The position numbers were made by a program, and so were the translations under genes. Positions 1 through 4,654 of a stretch of DNA of 6,090 bases are shown here, in pieces (positions within the stretch are counted from its first letter, which is position 1; each line of letters starts with the position of its first letter). Source of the DNA: Candidatus Zipacnadia bacterium (GTDB lineage: Bacteria; Armatimonadota; Zipacnadia; Zipacnadales; Zipacnadaceae); NCBI GenBank assembly GCA_029821455.1, contig JALGTI010000211.1:1-6090 (forward strand). The letters run 5' to 3'. The notes beneath the pieces were generated by a model. That model made no database searches. It saw only the letters and a list, made by a program, of their open reading frames with translations, and was not told the origin of the DNA.

Positions 1-197
1 TTGAGCACCTTATCTACAAAGCTTACAAATCCAACTCCAAGCCGGCTGTCGCGCACATGCCGGCCCACGCGCCTGAGCGGCTCATCGCAGCGGTCAGAGA
101 AGCCCTGCTCAACACTCCGTAGCTTCTCCAGCGCCTGCTCAGAGAGGCGCTCTTCCAGCTTCTGTAAATCCCGGATGCGCTTATCAATCAGGCCCAT
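1..197 (-). CDS. nuoB: Probable NADH-quinone oxidoreductase subunit B, N-terminal part only
   Basis: The ATG is at 197-195 and overlaps the end of nuoA by 10 nt. The frame stays open for 65 codons to the window edge, so the gene is cut at its 3' end. The first 50 or so residues are charged and helical (MGLIDKRIRDLQKLEERLSE onward), with no family signature I recognise. The last visible residues, LGVGFVSFVDKVL followed by Asn or Lys, resemble the segment of NuoB just before its conserved WAR..SLWP..FGLACC region, which would lie outside the window. NuoB follows nuoA in most nuo operons and is the peripheral-arm subunit that binds the terminal N2 [4Fe-4S] cluster next to the quinone site. The assignment rests on position and this short match. 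If right, the protein has an N-terminal extension some 40 residues longer than usual. No cluster-binding Cys can be seen. A lineage-specific small gene is the alternative. Confidence 0.55.
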   Translation of the reverse strand, partial: MGLIDKRIRDLQKLEERLSEQALEKLRSVEQGFSDRCDEPLRRVGRHVRDSRLGVGFVSFVDKVL

Positions 198-589
198 TCC
201 AGGTCTCCCTTGCGCCACGCGTAGGCCAGCCCCATCAGCAGCAGGCCCAGGAATATCGCCATCTCCACCAGCGGATACGCGCCCAATGCCCCGGGCGCAG
301 ACAGGCGCTTATAGACGACAGCCCATGGGAACAGGAAGATGGTCTCCACATCGAAGATGACAAAGATGAGGGCAATCACGTAGTAGCGGACGAAGAACGA
401 ACTCCAGGCCTCCCCGAACGAACTCCAGGCCTCCCCGAACGGGGGAATGCCGCACTCGTAGGTCAACAGCTTGGCATCGTACGGGTCAGCAGGGCGCAGG
501 AAGTAAGCTATAATGATTGTGAGCACGGCAAAACCCGCGCCGACCACCAACAACGCGCCGACAGGGCCATATCCGTACGCGATGAACAT
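188..589 (-). CDS. nuoA: NADH-quinone oxidoreductase subunit A with a 7-residue internal duplication
   Basis: This is a small membrane subunit of respiratory complex I, the NuoA/ND3 family. The 133 residues give three membrane helices at about 9-31, 66-92 and 104-125. Family hallmarks are present: YECGIPP at 44-50, with C46 at the position of the ND3 loop cysteine; VRYY at 67-70; FDVE at 79-82, with the conserved acidic D80 and E82; and E109 in the third helix. NuoA proteins are usually about 118-125 residues. The excess here is largely an exact repeat of FGEAWSS (51-57 and 58-64) in the TM1-TM2 loop; removing one copy restores normal spacing between CG-PP and VRYY. The start is ATG 589-587, with a weak AGGATGG about 12 nt upstream. 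It is the first gene of the operon, overlaps the next gene, and is preceded by a strong minus-strand promoter about 140 nt upstream. The family call is firm. Confidence 0.95.
   Translation of the reverse strand: MFIAYGYGPVGALLVVGAGFAVLTIIIAYFLRPADPYDAKLLTYECGIPPFGEAWSSFGEAWSSFFVRYYVIALIFVIFDVETIFLFPWAVVYKRLSAPGALGAYPLVEMAIFLGLLLMGLAYAWRKGDLEWA
395..441. repeat. 21-bp perfect tandem duplication inside nuoA
   Basis: The 21-base unit at 395-415 is repeated exactly at 416-436, and a further 5 bases (437-441) continue the period, giving about 2.2 copies. The period breaks at 394 and 442. It is a multiple of three, so nuoA stays in frame and gains seven residues (FGEAWSS twice). Identity between copies is 100 percent, which points to a recent slippage or duplication event, or to an assembly artefact. 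Confidence 0.95.
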
Positions 590-608
590 CCGCTAGACCA
601 TCCTACTA

Positions 609-624
609 TGTGATGATTGTCACA
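609..624. promoter_or_regulatory. CRP/FNR-type palindromic operator candidate upstream of nuoA
   Basis: The sequence TGTGATGATTGTCACA has two perfect half-sites, TGTGA and TCACA, separated by 6 bp, which is the textbook CRP-family arrangement. It is centred about 27 bp before the nuoA start codon. Relative to the strong upstream promoter it would lie around +112, inside the leader, so it would act as a road-block or an RNA hairpin (5-6 bp stem) rather than as a class I or II activator site. It also overlaps the spacer and -10 of a weak proximal minus-strand promoter (TTGCTG at 632-627, CATAGT at 610-605). That a CRP/FNR-family regulator binds here is inference. Confidence 0.5.
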
Positions 625-734
625 AACAGCAAGCACGGACACAAAAAAACACGCTGCTGTTTTCCTTGCTACCCTCGCCACTCCCTGCACTGCAGCTCAG
701 CGGCAGCAACCTCCACAACTCGTGGTACGCCCTG

Positions 735-764
735 AGTATACCGTCTGTTCGCTCTCGATGTCAA
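735..764 (-). promoter_or_regulatory. Sigma70-type promoter for the nuo operon
   Basis: On the minus strand there is a perfect -35 box TTGACA (764-759), an 18-bp spacer and a -10 box TATACT (740-735), five of six bases matching TATAAT. Transcription would start near 728 and give a leader of about 139 nt before nuoA. It is the best minus-strand match seen in the intergenic region. Use in vivo is inferred. Confidence 0.7.
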
Positions 765-807
765 GCCAACCAAGCCTGACCAACTACGTGCAAGCGCATT
801 TGACATC
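757..807. repeat. 8-bp inverted repeat embedding both divergent -35 boxes
   Basis: GATGTCAA (757-764) and TTGACATC (800-807) are exact reverse complements, separated by 35 bp, with centres 43 bp apart, close to four helical turns. Six of the eight bases of each arm are the -35 box. The symmetry is therefore mostly explained by two consensus promoters back to back, but the two extra matching bases could mark a shared operator. Confidence 0.6.
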
Positions 808-829
808 CGCCTGTACCATTGGCTATAAT
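800..829 (+). promoter_or_regulatory. Consensus sigma70-type promoter for the cinA-thpR-recA-recX-rny unit
   Basis: A perfect TTGACA (800-805), an 18-bp spacer and a perfect TATAAT (824-829) lie 69 nt before the cinA start. The predicted start site is near 836, giving a leader of about 62 nt. It is the only strong plus-strand promoter I found before recA, so recA is probably transcribed mainly from here. No LexA box of the E. coli (CTGT-N8-ACAG) or Gram-positive (GAAC-N4-GTTC) type was seen around it. Confidence 0.75.
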
Positions 830-845
830 CATACTACACAGTGCT

Positions 846-862
846 GGCTACCGGACGGTGCC
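846..862 (+). promoter_or_regulatory. Small hairpin in the cinA leader
   Basis: GGC-T-ACC (846-852), a GGAC loop and GGT-GCC (857-862) can form a six-pair GC-rich stem with one bulged U. It lies between the predicted start site and the TTG start, followed by an AT-rich stretch. A role is not evident. It is too short to be called a riboswitch. Confidence 0.3.
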
Positions 863-898
863 TGGCGCTGATAATATAGATAAAAAGCGTGACGCACA

Positions 899-2146
899 TT
901 GAGAGCGGAACTGGTCTCGGTCGGGACCGAGCTGCTGCTGGGGGAGATCACCGATACCAACGCCACCTACATATCGCAGCAGCTCGCTGACATTGGCGTA
1001 GATGTCTACTTCCGGCACACGGTCGGTGACAACCTGGGGCGCATCGTCCAGGTCTTACAGGGCGCAATGCGCCGCTGTGATGTTATCATCATCTGCGGCG
1101 GATTGGGTCCCACCCAGGATGACCTGACACGGGAGGCTGTCGCTGAGGTCACCGGCCGGCCCCTCCAGCGTGTTCCCGCCGCTGAGCAGCGAGTCCGTGA
1201 GTTCTTTGCCCAGCGCCGCCGCGTTCCCTCCGAGAGCAACCTCAAACAGTGTATGGTCCCCAAGGGCGGCCGACTATTGGACAACAACTGCGGCACTGCC
1301 CCCGGCCTGCTCGTCGAGCACAACGATACTGTTCTCATAGCCGTCCCCGGCCCGCCTCCAGAGATGCGGACGATGCTAGACAGCGACGTCCTGCCCTATC
1401 TGCGCGACCATGTCGCTGCAGCGGAAGGCGGCGTCCTGTTCACCAGGACCCTCCGGCTGTCTGACATTGGCGAGTCAACAGTCGCCGACGAGCTGGCCGA
1501 TATCATCAGCCAGCAGACCGATCCGACCATCGCGCTGTACGCCTCGCCCGCCGAGGTCAGGATTCGCCTGGCCACTAAGGCCACTGATGAAGCCGCCGCT
1601 TACCAGCGACTGAGCAAGGTCGAGGAGCAAATTCGCGCCCGCCTGGGCAGCCATATCTACGGCGTGGACGACGAGACTATGCCGGTGGCCGTCGGCAACG
1701 CGCTGCGAGAGGCTGGGAAGACCTTAGCGATAGCGGAAAGCTGCACCGGCGGGCTGATTGCCAGCCGCATCACTGACATACCCGGCGCCTCTGACTACTT
1801 TCTCGCCGGTTATGTCGTATACAGTAATGCTGCCAAGACGCGGCTGCTGGGCGTATCTGAGGAGGTCATTGCCCAATACGGTGCAGTCAGCGAAGAGTGC
1901 GCGAAGGCGATGGCCGAGGGTGCGCGCCGCGACAGCGGGGCCGATTATGCCCTGGCTACTACAGGCATCGCCGGGCCTACCGGTGGCACTCCTGAAAAAC
2001 CGGTTGGCACCATCTTCATTGCTGTTGCTGACGATAAAGGGACTATCTGCGAGCATTTCTGCTGGCCTGGCGAGCGGGAGCAATTCAAGGCGCGCGTCGC
2101 CCAGATGGCGCTGAATGTCCTGCGAAAGAGGATAGTGGGGGAATGA
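899..2146 (+). CDS. cinA: CinA-family protein (nicotinamide-nucleotide amidohydrolase/pyrophosphatase)
   Basis: This is a full-length CinA of 415 residues with both classic parts. The N-terminal MoaB/Mog-like domain (about 1-170) opens with SVGTELLLGE and contains GGLGPTQDD at 67-75, followed by the VPGPPPEM segment. After a linker domain, the C-terminal PncC-type domain (about 260-415) shows AESCTGG (279-285), YSNAAK (308-313) and TTGIAGPTGG (354-363). In this family the C-terminal domain deamidates nicotinamide mononucleotide to nicotinate mononucleotide for NAD salvage. The N-terminal domain of related enzymes hydrolyses ADP-ribose and similar compounds. The start is TTG 899, because TGA at 890-892 closes the frame upstream; no clear Shine-Dalgarno precedes it. 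The stop overlaps the thpR start as ATGA. In other bacteria cinA is often co-transcribed with recA and linked to competence or damage. Family and completeness are secure; the in vivo substrate is inferred. Confidence 0.95.
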   Translation: MRAELVSVGTELLLGEITDTNATYISQQLADIGVDVYFRHTVGDNLGRIVQVLQGAMRRCDVIIICGGLGPTQDDLTREAVAEVTGRPLQRVPAAEQRVREFFAQRRRVPSESNLKQCMVPKGGRLLDNNCGTAPGLLVEHNDTVLIAVPGPPPEMRTMLDSDVLPYLRDHVAAAEGGVLFTRTLRLSDIGESTVADELADIISQQTDPTIALYASPAEVRIRLATKATDEAAAYQRLSKVEEQIRARLGSHIYGVDDETMPVAVGNALREAGKTLAIAESCTGGLIASRITDIPGASDYFLAGYVVYSNAAKTRLLGVSEEVIAQYGAVSEECAKAMAEGARRDSGADYALATTGIAGPTGGTPEKPVGTIFIAVADDKGTICEHFCWPGEREQFKARVAQMALNVLRKRIVGE

Positions 2147-2727
2147 GCGACAAGGCCCACAAGCTTCGTCTCTTCTTCGCGCTGCCGCTGGCACCAGACC
2201 TGCATCCGGCAGTCACGGCAGCGCAAGAACGGCTCAACCCCGCCGGGGCAAAGGTCAAGTGGGTGGAAGCGGAGAATTTGCACTTTACTCTCAAGTTTCT
2301 GGGGGCTACGCCGGCAGAGCGGGTCGAGCGGCTGATTGAAGTAGCCGAGAGCGTGAGCATAGCGCATCAGGCCCATCAAATCGAGCTATCCGGCGTCGGG
2401 GCGTTCCCGAACCCGCAACGGGCGCGCGTGGTGTGGATAGGCTGTGGCGAGGGCGCCGAGCAGCTTACCGCCCTGGCTGACGACCTCGAAGCGGCGCTGG
2501 TCGCCCAAAAGCTCGCCGAAAAAGAGAAGCGGGGCTTCTCTGCCCACCTCACCATCGGCCGGGTGAAGGCCCCACACAGCCTGGACCGACTGGCCCCGCT
2601 GATTGAGGCGGAGGCAGATACTGCCATCGGCTCAATGGCATGTGACCACTTCTCGCTGCTGAAGAGTGACCTGACCCCACAGGGGCCGATCTACACGACT
2701 GTGCACAGATTTGACCTGACCGGATGA
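2143..2727 (+). CDS. thpR: RNA 2',3'-cyclic phosphodiesterase (2'-5' RNA ligase family, 2H fold)
   Basis: The 194-residue protein carries the two HxTx motifs that define the 2H phosphoesterase superfamily: HFTL at 47-50 and HLTI at 135-138. Context is typical of LigT/ThpR, with an LRLFFALPL start, WVEAENLHFTLKFLG, and a GRVK segment after the second motif. The two His residues are the catalytic pair. Family members hydrolyse 2',3'-cyclic phosphate ends of RNA and can join tRNA halves through 2'-5' bonds in vitro; the cellular role is poorly known. The length is normal (about 180-200). The ATG overlaps the cinA TGA as ATGA, with GTGGGGG just upstream as a likely ribosome site, so the two are probably translationally coupled. 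recA starts 27 nt after the stop. The family call is firm; the true substrate is open. Confidence 0.93.
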   Translation: MSDKAHKLRLFFALPLAPDLHPAVTAAQERLNPAGAKVKWVEAENLHFTLKFLGATPAERVERLIEVAESVSIAHQAHQIELSGVGAFPNPQRARVVWIGCGEGAEQLTALADDLEAALVAQKLAEKEKRGFSAHLTIGRVKAPHSLDRLAPLIEAEADTAIGSMACDHFSLLKSDLTPQGPIYTTVHRFDLTG

Positions 2728-2754
2728 ACATATCACAAAGAAGGGGGGCTTTAG

Positions 2755-3846
2755 ATGGCAAAGGACAATGGTGGTGACAGGGACAAGGCGCTCGACTTGG
2801 CCCTGACCCAGATACGGAAGCAGTATGGTGAGGGCGCTGTGATGCGTCTGGGCGAGAGGCCAGAGGACCTGAATCTCGAGGTAATCCCCACCGGGGCATT
2901 GAGTCTTGACATTGCTCTGGGGGTCGGCGGCTGGCCGCGTGGCCGCATCGTCGAGATCTACGGTAACGAGGGCTCTGGCAAGACCACCCTCGCCCTGCAG
3001 GCCATCGCTGAGGCCCAGAAGATGGGCGGCACCTGCGCGTTCATTGATGCCGAGCATGCCTTCGCCCGCGACTACGCCGAGAACCTGGGCATCAACCTCG
3101 ATGAACTGCTGGTCTCCCAGCCGGATACCGGCGAACAGGCTTTGGAGATTACCGACACCCTCGTCCGCAGTGGCGCAGTAGATCTCGTGGTCATAGATTC
3201 CGTGGCTGCTCTCGTGCCTAGCGCTGAACTCGAAGGCGGCATGGGCGATTCACATGTGGGTCTGCAGGCCCGGCTGATGAGCCAGGCTCTGCGCAAACTT
3301 TCCGGCTCCCTTTCCAGCACCGGGAGCATTGTGGTCTTCATCAACCAGATTCGCGAGAAGATTGGCGTGATGTTTGGTAATCCAGAGACTACCCCCGGCG
3401 GCCGCGCCCTCAAGTTCTGGTCCTCGGTGCGTCTGGAGCTGCGCCGTGGAGAGGCCCTCAAGGAGGGCACCGACATCATCGGGAACCGCGCCAACGTCAA
3501 AGTCGTCAAGAACAAGGTGGCGCCGCCGTTCAGGCGCTGCCAGTTCGATATCATCTTCGGTCAGGGGGTGAGTAAAGGCGGCTGTATTCTTGATGAGGCA
3601 GTTCAGCTAGGACTGGTGGACAAGTCGGGAAGTTGGTTCAGTATGGGCGAAGAGCGGCTGGGGCAGGGCCGTGAGAACACTGTGCGGTTCCTCAGCGAAA
3701 ACCCAGATATTGCCAGTGAACTGGAGGCAAAAATCCGCGAACTAACAGGCCTGACGCCGGCCGAACCCGTAGGCGAAACCCAGCAGGCTGAGGAGCCCGG
3801 CGACGACACGCCCGCAGCTAGCCTGGAGCTTGAGGCCGAGGACTAA
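2755..3846 (+). CDS. recA: Recombinase RecA
   Basis: RecA forms ATP-dependent filaments on single-stranded DNA, drives strand exchange and triggers the SOS response. The 363 residues cover the whole family length. Numbering runs four ahead of E. coli. Visible are the P-loop GNEGSGKT (70-77), catalytic E100 in DAEHA, Walker B VVIDS ending at D148-S149, loop L1 near EGGMGDSH (160-167), NQI with Q198, loop L2 FGNPETTPGG (207-216), KVVKNK (249-254), and an acidic C-terminal tail from about 337. The P-loop differs from the usual GPESSGKT at two places (P to N, S to G), and the usual HALDP reads HAFAR. All catalytic positions I can place are intact, so it should be active. The start ATG 2755 has AAGGGGGG (2741-2748 region) about 6 nt upstream. 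No separate promoter or LexA box was seen in the 27-nt gap, so transcription probably comes through thpR. Confidence 0.97.
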   Translation: MAKDNGGDRDKALDLALTQIRKQYGEGAVMRLGERPEDLNLEVIPTGALSLDIALGVGGWPRGRIVEIYGNEGSGKTTLALQAIAEAQKMGGTCAFIDAEHAFARDYAENLGINLDELLVSQPDTGEQALEITDTLVRSGAVDLVVIDSVAALVPSAELEGGMGDSHVGLQARLMSQALRKLSGSLSSTGSIVVFINQIREKIGVMFGNPETTPGGRALKFWSSVRLELRRGEALKEGTDIIGNRANVKVVKNKVAPPFRRCQFDIIFGQGVSKGGCILDEAVQLGLVDKSGSWFSMGEERLGQGRENTVRFLSENPDIASELEAKIRELTGLTPAEPVGETQQAEEPGDDTPAASLELEAED

Positions 3847-3848
3847 GC

Positions 3849-3875
3849 ACCGGCCTGACCATGGCTTGCCGGTCA
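3849..3875 (+). promoter_or_regulatory. Competing hairpins between recA and recX
   Basis: ACCGGC (3849-3854) pairs with GCCGGT (3868-3873) across a 13-nt loop. TGACC (3856-3860) pairs with GGTCA (3871-3875) across 10 nt. Both stems use 3871-3873, so they exclude each other. There is no run of T after either stem, so it is not a standard intrinsic terminator. It could slow or partly block read-through into recX, as the terminator between recA and recX does in E. coli, or could mask the recX start. Function is inference. Confidence 0.4.
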
Positions 3876-3885
3876 TCACCTGTCG

Positions 3886-4539
3886 TTGGCAAGGGAGGTG
3901 GTTGAATTATCGCACAGTCGGATTACCGCTATCCAGCAGCAGAAGCGTAATCCCAGGCGATACTCAGTCTACATAGATGGGAACTTTGTGCTGGGAGTAG
4001 ATGAGGGTGTGGTGGCCAAGCTGGGGCTGCGTAAGGGAATGGAGCTGAGCGCTGAGGAACTGGAACAGTTGGCCACCGAGGAGCAGAGGGCAAAGGCGCA
4101 GGCGGCGGTGTTGAGGCTGTTGGAGCGCCGTTCCCGCAGTAAAGCGGACCTTGAAAGACGGCTCAAAAAGAAGGGTTACGAAGATCAGATCATTGGTCAG
4201 ACACTGGACCAGCTCAGCCAGTTGGGATTAGTAGATGATAACGCCCATGCCCAGGCGCTGCTGGACAGCCTTCTAAAGCGCGATCTGGGCCACTATGGGC
4301 TGGTGCACCGCTTGTGTAAGGATGGCATCAGCCGCCAACTGGCCGAGCAAGTAGTCACTGAGCGGTTAGGAGAAAACGGGGAGGCCCAGCGAGGTGCACA
4401 AGCCATCGAGAAGCTGCGCCCCAAATTCAAAGACCTCCCGGCTGCCCAGCGACGCCGCAAGTTCTACGAGTATCTCTACCGACGTGGGTTCAGTGGTGAG
4501 GTTATCGCAGATCTTCTATCCGCAGACACAGACGACTGA
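3886..4539 (+). CDS. recX: Regulatory protein RecX
   Basis: RecX is a small helical protein that binds in the groove of RecA filaments and limits their growth and ATPase. The 217 residues show the family pattern: a beta-rich opening (SRITAIQQQKRNPRRYSVYI then DGNFVLGVDEGVVAKLGL), then repeated three-helix units, first around RRSRSKADLERRLKKKGY with LGLVDDNAHAQALL, second around GHYGLVHRLCKDGISRQLAEQ, and a third ending YLYRRGFSGEVIADLLS. It follows recA by 39 nt, the usual arrangement. The start is uncertain. TTG 3886 is taken as the longest option but has no ribosome site before it; GTG 3898 lies inside the strong AAGGGAGGTG motif (3891-3900), and no usual in-frame start codon lies at a normal distance after that motif. 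Family assignment is firm, while the N-terminus could be about 4 residues shorter or altered by an unusual start. Confidence 0.92.
   Translation: MAREVVELSHSRITAIQQQKRNPRRYSVYIDGNFVLGVDEGVVAKLGLRKGMELSAEELEQLATEEQRAKAQAAVLRLLERRSRSKADLERRLKKKGYEDQIIGQTLDQLSQLGLVDDNAHAQALLDSLLKRDLGHYGLVHRLCKDGISRQLAEQVVTERLGENGEAQRGAQAIEKLRPKFKDLPAAQRRRKFYEYLYRRGFSGEVIADLLSADTDD
3891..3900 (+). promoter_or_regulatory. Strong Shine-Dalgarno motif at the recX 5' end without a well-placed start
   Basis: AAGGGAGGTG contains GGAGGTG, complementary to the 16S 3' tail. The in-frame codons 5-9 nt beyond it are GAA and TTA, not usual starts; GTG 3898 overlaps it, TTG 3886 precedes it, and the nearest other TTG (3902) is out of frame and only 3 nt away. 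This leaves the recX start unresolved. Confidence 0.6.
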
Positions 4540-4540
4540 A

Positions 4541-4563
4541 CTGTGAGCTTATCGGTCTCACAG
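4541..4563 (+). promoter_or_regulatory. Perfect 7-bp stem-loop just after recX
   Basis: CTGTGAG (4541-4547) and CTCACAG (4557-4563) form a perfect stem with a 9-nt loop, starting 1 nt after the recX stop. No T-tract follows, so it is a poor intrinsic terminator. It may protect the upstream mRNA 3' end or mark a processing or attenuation point before rny. The rest of the 115-nt gap to rny shows no convincing promoter. Confidence 0.45.
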
Positions 4564-4640
4564 AGCGCAGGATTGGCAGGAACGCCGTTATCTCCACAAG
4601 CTTTTCCGGTCGTCTCCATTGCACGATTACACCAAACTCC

Positions 4641-4651
4641 GGAGGTGATCC
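4641..4651 (+). promoter_or_regulatory. rny: Extended Shine-Dalgarno fixing the rny TTG start
   Basis: GGAGGTGATCC is complementary over 11 bases to the conserved 3' end of 16S rRNA, longer than normal. GGAGG ends 9 nt before TTG 4655. It supports TTG as the start and suggests efficient, independent initiation of rny, perhaps offsetting the weak start codon. Confidence 0.8.
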
Positions 4652-4654
4652 AAG

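Larger units (their letters stand above)
590..898. other. Divergent nuoA/cinA intergenic regulatory region
   Basis: This 309-nt region separates two genes read in opposite directions. It holds a strong-looking promoter for each side (735-764 on the minus strand, 800-829 on the plus strand), an inverted repeat joining their -35 boxes (757-764 and 800-807), a CRP/FNR-like palindrome (609-624) and a small predicted hairpin in the cinA leader (846-862). Short open frames crossing it on both strands have no ribosome site or recognisable protein character, so I take it as non-coding. I saw no tRNA-like or riboswitch-like fold. Confidence 0.8.

Noticed and set aside
1..360. Open frame of 119 codons on the plus strand from the window edge
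   Set aside because: It lies antisense to nuoA and the gene after it. The translation is Ser/Pro/Arg-rich with no protein-like pattern, whereas the opposite strand gives a clear NuoA.
508..690. Minus-strand frame of 60 codons overlapping the nuoA start
   Set aside because: It overlaps the nuoA coding start in another frame and shows no domain or ribosome site.
617..871. Open frame of 84 codons in the intergenic region, plus strand
   Set aside because: It has a TTG start with no ribosome site, runs across both promoters and has no recognisable features.
1724..2194. Minus-strand frame of 156 codons inside cinA
   Set aside because: It is antisense to the conserved CinA C-terminal domain. Its length is explained by GC-rich codon use on the coding strand.
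2711..2736. Separate recA promoter (TTGACC then TATCAC)
   Set aside because: The spacer is only 14 bp and the -10 match is poor, so it is unlikely to be functional.
3849..3885. Intrinsic terminator after recA
   Set aside because: Stems are present, but there is no T-run after them, and recX follows in the normal operon position.
4542..4562. Second CRP-like site after recX (TGTGA and TCACA)
   Set aside because: The half-sites are separated by 11 bp rather than 6, and the arrangement is better explained as an RNA stem-loop.
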